From CAZIMM01 sp964540415 (lineage in GTDB: Bacteria > Bacillota > Clostridia > Oscillospirales > Acutalibacteraceae), in NCBI GenBank assembly GCA_964540415.1, contig CAZIMM010000007.1, positions 1-50,111 on the forward strand: 50,111 nt of DNA, written 5' to 3'. Under the pieces are notes generated by a model, which saw only the letters and a program-made list of their open reading frames with translations, was not told the DNA's origin and searched no databases. A program made the translations under genes and the position numbers. Positions 25,187 to 33,323 of this stretch are shown piece by piece. Position 1 is the first letter of the stretch; each line of letters begins with the position of its first letter.

Positions 25187-26248
25187 TTATCTGATTTTGA
25201 AGAAGTAAATCAGAATTGCTGCAACGCTCAGAACAACCAAAACCGCCGCGGCAATAACTGCACGGATATTCAGCGAGCGTTCCGCGCCCGCGTCAACCTG
25301 CGTGACAACTTCGGCGCTCGTTGTCTCGTTCGGAGCGGTGTTCAGAACGAGCGTGGTTTTTGCAACCGTGGTGTAATCAACGCCGTATTGTTCAATGTAG
25401 CCTTCAGTTGCATCAACGATTTCTGCCTTTGAGCCGAAGCCTGTTGTTTCAGCGGGAGGGAAGGTTCCCTCGGTGTAAGAGTATGTAAAGGTATATTCGG
25501 GGGGCATGGTGTAGAGCATTGTTGTGAATTGCACCGTTGTCTGCTTCGCGGTTGTAGTGGCGCGTGTGTTGTTTGCACGCGTTGTGGTCGGACGAGTTGT
25601 CGTCTGGCGTGTTGTTGTAGTTCTCGCAGCAGTTGTTTTCGGTGCCGCTGTGGTTGACTCTACAGTCGGCGCAAGAGTTGTTGCAGCGGGTGGCGCGGTT
25701 GTTGTGCCGGCGTCACCGATGGAAACGGTGCCCTTTTTCACAGTGTAATCAAGCCGATGGGTAGCACCGTTCTCGTCATCACCGGAAAGATTGGATACGG
25801 AAACAGAAATCGATGAACTTTTTGATGCCGTTGATTTGATACGGAAAACCATATCAACGAGTGAACCGCCAACCGTCATCGGATTTGTGCAGGCAAGTGA
25901 CAGCTTAACCTTGCCGGAAAGACCTATTGTTATGTCGGAAGGCTTTGCCGGATTTACTACGGCTGTTATGCTTCCGCCGGTGCTTGACCTGTGAGAACCA
26001 ACAACTCCGCCTGCACTTGCTCTGACGAATTCAAGTGAAACGCTGTCATAGTTGACAGTGAGGTCGGCGCTTGTAAGAGACGAATTCTCGGAAATTTTCA
26101 GGCTGACGGTGATTTGACTCCCGACCTTGGCAGTTACATCGTCAACCGACAGTGTGACGGTACCCAATGCAAGAGTATACGGTAACACAGCAGTCAGCAG
26201 AATTGCAACAGCCGCAATGAGTATACCGGCTTTTTTAATTTTGCTCAT
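25187..26248 (-). CDS. Cohesin-like domain protein with Thr-rich stalk and C-terminal membrane anchor
   Basis: A 353-residue surface protein. A signal peptide (about 1-29) is followed by a cohesin-like beta domain (about 30-175): VTLSVDDVTAKVGSQITVSLKIS, LTVNYDSVSLEFV, and VDMVFRIKS, the usual strand order of cohesins. Residues ~180-245 are almost only Thr, Ala, Pro and Arg (TTTTRQTTTRPTTTR type), a stalk likely to be glycosylated. A C-terminal helix (about 327-349) ends in FFKIR, so the protein is held by the membrane and not by a sortase motif. Cohesins bind dockerins; none is visible in this window. It starts after GAGGT, 17 bases after the previous gene. Confidence 0.82.
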   Translation of the reverse strand: MSKIKKAGILIAAVAILLTAVLPYTLALGTVTLSVDDVTAKVGSQITVSLKISENSSLTSADLTVNYDSVSLEFVRASAGGVVGSHRSSTGGSITAVVNPAKPSDITIGLSGKVKLSLACTNPMTVGGSLVDMVFRIKSTASKSSSISVSVSNLSGDDENGATHRLDYTVKKGTVSIGDAGTTTAPPAATTLAPTVESTTAAPKTTAARTTTTRQTTTRPTTTRANNTRATTTAKQTTVQFTTMLYTMPPEYTFTYSYTEGTFPPAETTGFGSKAEIVDATEGYIEQYGVDYTTVAKTTLVLNTAPNETTSAEVVTQVDAGAERSLNIRAVIAAAVLVVLSVAAILIYFFKIR

Positions 26249-26265
26249 GATAGCAATACCTCACT

Positions 26266-26946
26266 TTAATTATAACGACGCCTGGAATACCGAAGAGCTG
26301 CAAAGAGCAAAACGATGTTCACAGCGGCAACCGCAATATAGACAAATATTTTTTTGACGGAGCCACGCGATGCCTCTGAGCTGTCAGCGCCCGGAGAAAC
26401 AACGGAAGTTGCCTCCGCTGTTGTTGTTGCTGATTCAGACGGAAGAATGAGCACCTCGCCGTCCGTCACAGTGTATTCCAGCTTCTCGGCGCTGCCGTTG
26501 ACAAGATTTATAACACTTGCCGCAACAGCAACCGAATCCTCTGTTGCCTTAGTTGCGAGAAATTCCGCCTCAAAGAGTATTCCTTCGGACTTTAGTGTCG
26601 AAACAGAAGCAAAGGTGAAACTGACAGTGCCGGAATTGTCGTCTGTGACGCTTTTGGCCGAGTCGGGAAAAACGGCGTAAAGAGCACCACCGTTTTTTGT
26701 GACAATATCACCTGCCGAGGCTTCTGCAAGCTCAAGGCATTCAGGGTCATAAGAAAGCGCAATATCGGCAGCGCCGATACCGGCTTCCTTACTTATTCTG
26801 ACACTGACCGTAATCCTTTCCCCAACGTGAGTTGAGGCACTGCTTACGGTAATCCCGACGGGAGTTTTCGCTGCAAAGGCAGTTCCGGAAATTACCAAAA
26901 GCAAAAGAATTATTGCCGAAAGAAAAGATACACACTTATTTGTCAT
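26266..26946 (-). CDS. Second cohesin-like domain protein with C-terminal membrane anchor
   Basis: A 226-residue surface protein built like its downstream neighbour but with a short stalk. A signal peptide (to about FAAKTPV) leads into a cohesin-like domain (about 28-170): ITVSSASTHVGERITVSVRIS, IALSYDPECLELAEAS, GTVSFTFAS and ILFEAEFLATK. Residues ~172-195 are a brief Ser/Thr-rich spacer, then one membrane helix (about 200-219) and an Arg-rich end (RYSRRRYN), which fixes the domain outside. The cohesin parts of the two proteins share pattern but are clearly diverged, so the pair is an old duplication. The start is three bases after the upstream stop with a weak ribosome site, implying coupled translation. 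Confidence 0.78.
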   Translation of the reverse strand: MTNKCVSFLSAIILLLLVISGTAFAAKTPVGITVSSASTHVGERITVSVRISKEAGIGAADIALSYDPECLELAEASAGDIVTKNGGALYAVFPDSAKSVTDDNSGTVSFTFASVSTLKSEGILFEAEFLATKATEDSVAVAASVINLVNGSAEKLEYTVTDGEVLILPSESATTTAEATSVVSPGADSSEASRGSVKKIFVYIAVAAVNIVLLFAALRYSRRRYN

Positions 26947-26949
26947 ATT

Positions 26950-27546
26950 TTATTCGGGCTTTTTCTTGTTGATAACCACTATTGCGACACAAGCACCTGC
27001 AACAACCAGAACAATTGCGACACCGATGCCGATTTTCTTTACAAGGCTGTTGTTATCCTCGGAAACATCAACTGCGGCGGCTGTGGTGGCAACCTCGGTT
27101 GTCGGCTCTGTGGGGGCAGCAATGAGAGTGGTGAACTCTTCTGTTGTGGTTTCTAATGTGGTTTTGTTTGAACCGTTGTTATTGTAAGTATACTTTTTTG
27201 ATGTGCTGGTCTTCTTCTTTGTGGTTGTAACCTTCTTTGTGGTTTTTGAAGCATTTTTGTCATAAAAAACGGTTGTTGTTGCAATATAAACAGTTGTAAA
27301 CACTCCGTCGTTGCCGCCGTCATCCTTATGAGTGTATGGCGGGGTAGTCGGTGCCGGAGTTGCCGTTGTGGGGGCAGCAGTTGCCTGGGTGGGAGCTTGG
27401 GTGGCAGGCGGGTCTGTGTAGGTGGGCTGGGTATAGATTGTGCCATCCTCAGCATCCTCGAGAGCACTGGTGAAAAACACGCTTACGGTTGCAATCATGA
27501 TAATTGCCATTACCATTGCAACGATTTGCTTAAAGCTTACATTCAT
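26950..27546 (-). CDS. Thr-rich mucin-like membrane-anchored surface protein
   Basis: A 198-residue protein with a signal peptide (about 5-28), then a region of low complexity and a C-terminal helix (about 171-192) ending in NKKKPE. The outside part is Pro/Thr/Ala-rich (PPATQAPTQATAAPTTATPA type) around residues 45-75, then Lys/Thr-rich (KTTKKVTTTKKKTSTSK type) around 105-125, then Thr/Glu-rich. No folded domain is recognised. It shares the layout of the two cohesin-like proteins but lacks a head, so it may be a bare stalk or a partner that carries glycans. It is first in the operon, behind a near-consensus promoter. Confidence 0.75.
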   Translation of the reverse strand: MNVSFKQIVAMVMAIIMIATVSVFFTSALEDAEDGTIYTQPTYTDPPATQAPTQATAAPTTATPAPTTPPYTHKDDGGNDGVFTTVYIATTTVFYDKNASKTTKKVTTTKKKTSTSKKYTYNNNGSNKTTLETTTEEFTTLIAAPTEPTTEVATTAAAVDVSEDNNSLVKKIGIGVAIVLVVAGACVAIVVINKKKPE

Positions 27547-27609
27547 TTTTACTCACATTCCTTTCAAAATACATATGTGCGCATACGCACGCAATATATA
27601 TGCTCTGAT

Positions 27610-27639
27610 ATTATAGCAAATATTGTATCGGGATGTCAA
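27610..27639 (-). promoter_or_regulatory. Promoter of the stalk/cohesin/GH38 operon
   Basis: On the minus strand a perfect TTGACA (27639-27634), 18 bases, and a perfect TATAAT (27615-27610). The ~60-base leader contains a near-palindrome TGCGTGCGTATGCGCACA that may be an operator or a hairpin. A strong constitutive promoter is the simplest reading. Confidence 0.85.
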
Positions 27640-28071
27640 GTGCGTAATTACACCTGCTTTGTCGTACAGAAAATATTATTTTTGAATCTCAGTTAAATTT
27701 TTTTAACTTTATTTTATTTTCATTTTAACGTAAAATTACAGACCTTTTAATTCATATATATAATTATAATGTTTACTTAAATATGGTTGCTGATAAGTGA
27801 AATAACTATGTATTTGCAGAAATCTATTGAAGTCTAAAAATATTTAATATTTTATTTTCTGAAAATATATTATAATTGATTTTATGACATATTATGGGGC
27901 AGTCAGACCTTTCTGAATATTAAGGATTCATTTTTGCAAGCACTCAGAAAAAGAAATGTACAAAGCAAAGATAACAATACAGTCCATATTACATTTTGTA
28001 ATATTTTAAAATTCAGTCGCATATAAATGTAGTAAAGCTAATGATTTTTAAAGCGACTGGATGGATGCATT
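27640..28071. other. AT-rich divergent intergenic region
   Basis: A very AT-rich interval before the radical SAM gene with no credible coding frame. Close to that gene an inverted pair CAGTCGC (28014) / GCGACTG (28053) could fold in the leader, just before a weak GGATGG ribosome site. TATAAT-like hexamers occur at several places but none has a convincing -35 partner. Confidence 0.5.
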
Positions 28072-29631
28072 GTGAAAATATTGCTGATTAATCCGAATTT
28101 CGGCCATCGACATTTGTCATACTCAAGGTCGTATGCGGCCCCGATTGGCACGCTGTCAATCGCCACCTATCTTAAGCGCAACGGTTGTGATGTCAGCATC
28201 GTTGACAGATTCAGGAACAACGAAGCATATGAGCATTTGTATGAGAAATATACACCCGACATTGTCGGAGTATCGGTCATGTCCAATGCAACGTTAAGCG
28301 AAGCCGTAGCGGTTTCGCGCTTTTTTATGCAAAAAGGGGTTCCCATTGTGTGGGGAGGAACTTACGCGTCTGTAATTCCGGAAATAATTATCACTGAAGG
28401 CAGGGCGGATTATGTGATGGTCGGCGAGGGCGAAGAAACCTGGCTTGATCTTGTAAAGACGCTGGAAAGCGGCGGTGACATTTCAACTGTAAAGGGGCTG
28501 TATTTTCCAAAAAACGGCAAGCCGTCATACACCGGAGATCGGGAGTTCATGGATTTATCTAAGCTCGGAGCAATAGATTGGAGCTTTATAGATATTGAGG
28601 AATATTTTCAGACCTGCTACTGCTATGACCGTATGCTTTATTTATATATGTCAAAGGGCTGCGCTTCTGCCTGCAGCTTTTGCTTTAACGGCGGCTTCCA
28701 CAAAAGCACTGTCCGCTTGCGCCCTGTTGAATATGTTCTGGATGAAATTGAATTCCTGATAAAAGAGCATTCATTGAAAACCGTTTACTTTGCTGATGAA
28801 AACTGGGGCACGAAAAGGGAAGTCCGTGAGGAATTCATGAGGGGCATTGAGCAAAGAAATCTGAAGTTTGTCTGGGGCTGCCAGATGCGTATCGGAGTAT
28901 GCAATGAAGAAGATTTTAAAGAAATGTATGCCCATGGCTGCCGCTTCATAATGATGGGAGTCGAAACCCCGCCGGGAAGGCTTGCAAAACTTGTCAATAA
29001 GTGTGTGCCGTATGATAAGCTTGAGCCGACGCTCAGCGCCTGTGAGCGTGCAGGAATAATCACGAACATATCTTTTATTATCGGCTTGCCCGGTGAAACT
29101 CGGCAGGAATTGAAGGAAACAGTCGATTTTGCTCTGAGCCTTTCACCGACTTTTTACAGTGTTCACGTTTTTTACCCGATCGAAAAAAGTGTGCTCGAAC
29201 GGCAACTTATTGAGCAGGGGATGTATGTGCCGCCACAGACACTCAAGCAGAAGGAAAAAATCATCATGGCTGAGGCAGGCTGTGACGGAATCCACAAAAT
29301 CCCGCGAAAGGACATAAAGGCGGTCAGAAGCTTTTTCCTGCTATCAATGCTATTTAAAAAAACGCCGCAGTATTCGGACACGGACTCTTCGTTTTTGTCG
29401 GAGGCGCTCAGAAGTATGCTGACGAACATCGAGGGAAACGGGCTGCCGAGCTTTGTAAATGGCCTGTTTAACTCCGGAAAATACTTTTTGTCAACCGCTG
29501 CAACATATTTTCTTCACCCGTTCATAAGGAGAAATTACGGACTGAAAGGGCTGAATAATATATATAAATCAGAATTAAGCAATCTTTCATCAGAAAAAAT
29601 GTCCAACTTTATTTATGATAAAAATGTTTAA
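28072..29631 (+). CDS. B12-binding-domain radical SAM protein
   Basis: A 519-residue radical SAM enzyme of the cobalamin-binding class. Residues ~1-150 form a Rossmann-type B12-binding domain (ILLINPNFGHR, GTLSIATYLKRNGCDVSIVD, VGVSVMSNATL, IVWGGTYASV, VMVGEGEETW). The radical SAM core follows with the 4Fe-4S motif CxxxCxxC in KGCASACSFCFNGG near residue 200, then GVETPPGRL and FIIGLPGETRQEL. The last ~130 residues are a helical extension of unknown role. Such enzymes perform methylations or C-C bond changes; the substrate cannot be named. GTG start with the canonical first strand. It stands alone between AT-rich DNA and a terminator, with no co-transcribed partner. Confidence 0.88.
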   Translation: MKILLINPNFGHRHLSYSRSYAAPIGTLSIATYLKRNGCDVSIVDRFRNNEAYEHLYEKYTPDIVGVSVMSNATLSEAVAVSRFFMQKGVPIVWGGTYASVIPEIIITEGRADYVMVGEGEETWLDLVKTLESGGDISTVKGLYFPKNGKPSYTGDREFMDLSKLGAIDWSFIDIEEYFQTCYCYDRMLYLYMSKGCASACSFCFNGGFHKSTVRLRPVEYVLDEIEFLIKEHSLKTVYFADENWGTKREVREEFMRGIEQRNLKFVWGCQMRIGVCNEEDFKEMYAHGCRFIMMGVETPPGRLAKLVNKCVPYDKLEPTLSACERAGIITNISFIIGLPGETRQELKETVDFALSLSPTFYSVHVFYPIEKSVLERQLIEQGMYVPPQTLKQKEKIIMAEAGCDGIHKIPRKDIKAVRSFFLLSMLFKKTPQYSDTDSSFLSEALRSMLTNIEGNGLPSFVNGLFNSGKYFLSTAATYFLHPFIRRNYGLKGLNNIYKSELSNLSSEKMSNFIYDKNV

Positions 29632-29657
29632 GACTAAAATTTGTGTTTACTTATTGA

Positions 29658-29690
29658 GAAAGAACGCCTACGGGCGTTCTTTCCATTTTT
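29658..29690 (+). terminator. Terminator of the radical SAM gene
   Basis: An 11-bp perfect stem GAAAGAACGCC/GGCGTTCTTTC with loop TACG, followed by CATTTTT. Confidence 0.88.
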
Positions 29691-29696
29691 AAGCGT

Positions 29697-29770
29697 TGAT
29701 TATGAGATTGTCATATGCGGAGGATACGTCGGTGCAGTTACGGCAGCAAAGAATGGCAGTACAGTGAAAG
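29697..29770 (+). pseudogene. Remnant of an FAD-dependent oxidoreductase N-terminus (tentative)
   Basis: The frame reads DYEIVICGGYVGAVTAAKNG, close to the dinucleotide-binding start of FAD-dependent oxidoreductases (DxVVxGGGxAGxxAAxxAARNG) but with the Gly pattern damaged and residues lost. It has no start or ribosome site, follows a terminator directly, and the frame ends soon. Only this short match supports it. The rest of 29771-30045 shows no recognisable gene. Confidence 0.35.
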
Positions 29771-30045
29771 CTAGCAGGAAGCAACAAGCGCCGGTATATA
29801 CTTTTTGAGAGTAAAAAAAATCCTTTCGGTGCTTCGGAATGTGAGGGTCTCTCAATAAAAAGAAAAGCTCAGAAGGCTTCATTGCCTGCTGTGCTATTCA
29901 TGCTGCAATTCAATTGTTTGATTTGATTCATGCCTTTTCGCAAACGGATTTTTCGTAGTATAGTGACAACCTGTCGGGATGGTTGAATAATATTTATTTT
30001 GTAATAGCATTTTGAAGTTTCAGGTTCAAAATCACGGCATCGGAT

Positions 30046-30315
30046 TTATTTCATGAGCAATCTGTAATCAGTGCCGTTGCGTTTTCTGCTCATGAAGTTG
30101 TTCCCGCACAGCTCCCTGCGTAGGGTTTCTGGGTCCTCAAAGGTGCATGCGTCAAGCAGAACTGCGTTGACTTCCGCTTCACTGTAGCTTCTTCCGGGTT
30201 CAAATTTGCCGGCAAGCCATTCCAGACATTCGAGTTTTCTGCTCCTTTTGGCGGGAAAGAGTGTCAGCTTTCCGTCTGCATTGATGTAATCATTGACTGA
30301 ATGTGATGCTTTCAT
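30046..30315 (-). CDS. DUF2087 domain protein
   Basis: An 89-residue protein consisting of a single DUF2087 domain. The family pattern is clear: YINADGKLTLFPAKRSRKLECLEWLAGKF, then YSEAEVNAVLLDA, and FEDPETLRRELCGNNFMSRKRNGTDYR. The fold is a small winged-helix-like domain, often found at the end of ArsR- or MerR-type regulators or alone. A DNA- or ligand-binding role is likely but unproven. The ATG overlaps the stop of the upstream MATE gene (ATGA) with GGAGG in front, so the two are made together, which suggests the protein relates to the pump or its control. Confidence 0.85.
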   Translation of the reverse strand: MKASHSVNDYINADGKLTLFPAKRSRKLECLEWLAGKFEPGRSYSEAEVNAVLLDACTFEDPETLRRELCGNNFMSRKRNGTDYRLLMK

Positions 30316-31670
30316 GTTTTTTCCTCCATATTTTTAAGCTTATTCAGAAAACTCAAGGCAAAAGGCACGGATATGAAGAAAGAAAGCACATCCGAGACAG
30401 TCTGAGAAATCTGAATACCTGTCAGTCCCATAAATCTGGATAAAATCAAAAGTGTGGGGATAAAGCACAACCCGCTTTTGAGCATAGCCATAAATGATGA
30501 GACGCCGTTCTTGCCTATGCTTTGAAAAAGCATATTTGAGCAGGTTATAAGCGGTGAGAAAAACAGAGATGCAAGCTGAACTCTCAATGCAAAGCTTCCG
30601 ATTTTTATAACCTCCGGATCGCTTTGAAATATCCCAACCAGATGCGACGAAAAAATCAAGCCGACAACGGCAATTAATCCGAGAATAACTTCTCCGGCAG
30701 ACCATGTGAAGAGAAAGCTTCGTCTGACTCTTTTGAACTTTTCTGCACCGTAATTGAATGCAGCCACCGGCTGGAAGCCTTGTCCAAGACCGAGCCCGAT
30801 GGCAAAGATGAAGAAGCAGATGCGGTTGACGATTGTCATTGCCGCGATTGCCGCGTCGCCGTATGCCCCGGCAGCGGAATTGAGCAGCATTGTTGCAACA
30901 GCGGACAGCCCCTGACGCAGCAGGCTCGGGAAACCGGTCTTGCATATGTCAATAACGTCGTTAATACTTCCGCTTATGTATCGCGGTGAGAGCTTGCTCT
31001 GAGTTTTCCCTGAAAGGAACATGAACAGCAGAATTAAAAAGCTGATTAACTGCGACACAGCCGTTGAAATCCCGGCACCGAGAATGCCCATGTTGAGAAC
31101 TCTCATCAAAAACCAGTCGCCGATTATGTTCAGAAAACCGCCGGTTGTCAAGCCTATCATTGCCAACGCTGCCTTGCCTTCATAGCGCAGGATGTTGTTC
31201 ATTACAAAGCTTGTTGTCATGAGAGGAGCAGCGAGCAAAATCAGAGTGGCGTAAACCTTTGAATATGGCAGAATCGTGTCTGTGCTTCCGAACAGCCGAA
31301 CCAGCGGCTCGATAAATAACAGACCGACAACAGAAATTAAAACACCGGTCATCAGCGCACAGGCAAAGCTGGTTGATGCAAAACGCGATGCGCTTGTCAC
31401 ATCCTTTGCGCCGAGCTTGCGAGAAATAATGCTCCCCGCGCCGTGGCCGAACATGAAGCCGAACGCCTGAATAATTGACATCAGCCCGAACACAACCCCA
31501 ACGGCTCCTGAGGCACTTGTGCCGAGCTCACCGACAAAATATGTGTCCGCCATGTTGTAGAGGTTGGTTACGAGCATACTGATTGTTGCCGGTATGCCCA
31601 ACATTATCACAAGCTTTGATACAGGCGTTTGCGTCATCTTTTCAAATTGAATTGCTGCTTCCGTTTTCAT
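30312..31670 (-). CDS. MATE family efflux transporter
   Basis: A 452-residue, 12-helix MATE transporter that exports drugs or metabolites using Na+ or H+. The N-terminal half has PATISMLVTNLYNMADTYFVG and SGAVGVVFGLMSIIQAFGFMFGHGAGSIISRKLG, both classic MATE patterns; the second half repeats the theme with TIVNRICFFIFAIGLGLGQGFQPVAAFNYGA. Length and helix layout are normal. The start follows CGGAGC by eight bases. It is in an apparent operon with the upstream PNPOx-like gene and the downstream DUF2087 gene. The substrate is unknown. Confidence 0.92.
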   Translation of the reverse strand: MKTEAAIQFEKMTQTPVSKLVIMLGIPATISMLVTNLYNMADTYFVGELGTSASGAVGVVFGLMSIIQAFGFMFGHGAGSIISRKLGAKDVTSASRFASTSFACALMTGVLISVVGLLFIEPLVRLFGSTDTILPYSKVYATLILLAAPLMTTSFVMNNILRYEGKAALAMIGLTTGGFLNIIGDWFLMRVLNMGILGAGISTAVSQLISFLILLFMFLSGKTQSKLSPRYISGSINDVIDICKTGFPSLLRQGLSAVATMLLNSAAGAYGDAAIAAMTIVNRICFFIFAIGLGLGQGFQPVAAFNYGAEKFKRVRRSFLFTWSAGEVILGLIAVVGLIFSSHLVGIFQSDPEVIKIGSFALRVQLASLFFSPLITCSNMLFQSIGKNGVSSFMAMLKSGLCFIPTLLILSRFMGLTGIQISQTVSDVLSFFISVPFALSFLNKLKNMEEKT

Positions 31671-31709
31671 TTTCTGCTCCGTTCAATATAAGAACACCCG
31701 AAGATAAAG

Positions 31710-32132
31710 TTACAATCGGATGTCTATGTTCTGTGTATTCAAATCGCAATAATGTCTGCACTTTTCGGCAGTGAACTTCAAAACGCAATAATCCGGGTCG
31801 GTGACACCTTGCTTATAGTACACCTTGTCACCGGTGCGCCAAATCATTTGCTTTGTTTCGGCATCGCAGAGAATGTCCATTGTTCCCGTCAGCATCACGC
31901 CTTCATAACGGAACAGTCCCTTGCGAAAAAAATATATGCTCGCCTTGTTGTTCTTTCTGTATTGTTCGACGCGCATGGACGAGGTGTTCGTTGAAAAATA
32001 AAAGCTGTTTGCTTCAATTTTTCTGGGCATAAGCATTGCCTTGACGTTCGGATATCCATCTGCGTCAACCGATGCAATGAATGCAACCCTGCGTTTGGAA
32101 ATAAAATTAAATATTTGTTCTCTGCTTTTCAT
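31710..32132 (-). CDS. Pyridoxamine 5'-phosphate oxidase-like flavin-binding protein
   Basis: A 140-residue split-barrel protein of the PNPOx-like family that binds FMN or a related flavin. Seen are the strands VAFIASVDADGYPNVKAM, FYFSTNTSSMRVEQYRKNNKASIYFF and the end LKFTAEKCRHYC. The length matches the general stress protein 26-like group more than true PdxH. It may be a flavin or flavin-dependent reductase partner; the reaction is not known. GGGAG precedes the ATG. It lies 24 bases downstream of the CBM9-like gene and 39 bases upstream of the MATE gene. Confidence 0.82.
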   Translation of the reverse strand: MKSREQIFNFISKRRVAFIASVDADGYPNVKAMLMPRKIEANSFYFSTNTSSMRVEQYRKNNKASIYFFRKGLFRYEGVMLTGTMDILCDAETKQMIWRTGDKVYYKQGVTDPDYCVLKFTAEKCRHYCDLNTQNIDIRL

Positions 32133-32156
32133 TATTTTCTCCCGTTCGGTATTTTT

Positions 32157-33182
32157 TCAAGAGTCCTTACCGGCAGAATTTCTTATGGCTGTTAAAACGC
32201 ATATCCCGACAGAAATAATTATCAGCCCGATTGAGAGCGCGGCGGACAGCCTTCGCTTAAGCGCAAGATTTGAATCGGCAACAGCGGCTGCGGTCATTTT
32301 CTCGCCGGTTGTGCTGTTCGCCGTTTCGGGTGCCGGGGTGACTGATGGTGAACGCTTTTTAGAATCTGTTTCTTTTGATTCCTTTGTATTTTCCTGAAAG
32401 GTTATCTTTTTTGCTGAAGAAATTTCAATTTCATCATTTTCTTTGGAAGGTGCCAATGTTGCATATTTTGAAACTGCTTTTACGCTTGTTCCTGCGATTA
32501 TCGGCTTATTTGTATGTTCGGAATAGGTACGCTGCTGAGTGGTTCCCTTCGTGATAATCGGTACGGTTCTCGTCTCTGTTGCCCTCACCGTGCTTTTGTT
32601 GGTGGTAGTGACGGCAGTTGTAAATGTTTCGTTCGGCGGCTGCGGTTCCTTGAGAACAATGGTGTATACATTTGATTTATTGCCGTCGCAATCAATATAG
32701 CGAAAATCAACGCTCAGATATTCTCCCCAGCCATGCTTGGCACCGATTTTCATTTCACCGGAGATACCCTCAACATAATCACTCTTGAAAGCTGCCTCAA
32801 CATAATATAAATCCGTGTTGTAATCTTCTGTTAAGGCAGTCGTTGCAACAAGATAATCTCCGCCGTTGATGCTTACGGCGAAGCCGGAATTCAGATTATC
32901 CGCCTCGTCACCTTCATTTGTTTCTCTTGCAGCGATGTAAATGATATAATTGTTTTCATCGAGCAGATACTTGAAATTTCCGTAATTCACTCTGCAGTTT
33001 GAATCCACTTTTGAGTTTATGATAACATGTGTATTGCTGCCGGACCACTCGTTTAAACCGATTTTGCCGTCAATTTTGACGTCGGACGCGCGAGCGACAA
33101 TCGCCGGTGGAAATAACAAAACCGTGAGCAGAACAAAGCACAACGTTGCCCGCACACGGAATGAAACTCCGCTTTTTTGCAC
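32157..33182 (-). CDS. CBM9/DOMON-like surface protein with Thr-rich stalk and C-terminal membrane anchor
   Basis: A 341-residue surface protein. A signal peptide (to about VARASD) leads to a beta-sandwich domain starting VKIDGKIGLNEWSG, the usual entry of CBM9-like carbohydrate- or ligand-binding domains; NYIIYIAARE and GFAVSINGGDY continue it to about residue 175. A Thr/Lys-rich stalk follows (TTAVTTTNKSTVRATET type), then a long charged Ser/Thr linker and a membrane helix near residues 305-325. The layout equals the cohesin-like proteins at 25187-27546 with a different head. The GTG at 33182 is chosen since AGGTGG stands eight bases before it. A strong promoter lies upstream. It heads the PNPOx/MATE/DUF2087 run. 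Confidence 0.75.
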   Translation of the reverse strand: MQKSGVSFRVRATLCFVLLTVLLFPPAIVARASDVKIDGKIGLNEWSGSNTHVIINSKVDSNCRVNYGNFKYLLDENNYIIYIAARETNEGDEADNLNSGFAVSINGGDYLVATTALTEDYNTDLYYVEAAFKSDYVEGISGEMKIGAKHGWGEYLSVDFRYIDCDGNKSNVYTIVLKEPQPPNETFTTAVTTTNKSTVRATETRTVPIITKGTTQQRTYSEHTNKPIIAGTSVKAVSKYATLAPSKENDEIEISSAKKITFQENTKESKETDSKKRSPSVTPAPETANSTTGEKMTAAAVADSNLALKRRLSAALSIGLIIISVGICVLTAIRNSAGKDS

Positions 33183-33234
33183 TCCTGTCACCACCTACAG
33201 CAATATATATACATATAATCATTTGATATAAATT

Positions 33235-33262
33235 ATTATACAGTTATCAACTTATTTGTCAA
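33235..33262 (-). promoter_or_regulatory. Promoter of the CBM9-like gene
   Basis: On the minus strand a perfect TTGACA (33262-33257), 16 bases, and a perfect TATAAT (33240-33235), about 52 bases before the start codon. Confidence 0.85.
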
Positions 33263-33323
33263 TAGGTGTAACATATAGGCATAATGAAAGGAATAATGTC
33301 GTTTTATGCGATGAACTGCAAAG

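Noticed and set aside
25500..25700. CRISPR-like or minisatellite repeat
   Set aside because: The short period comes from Thr/Arg codons of the protein stalk; there are no constant repeats with unique spacers.
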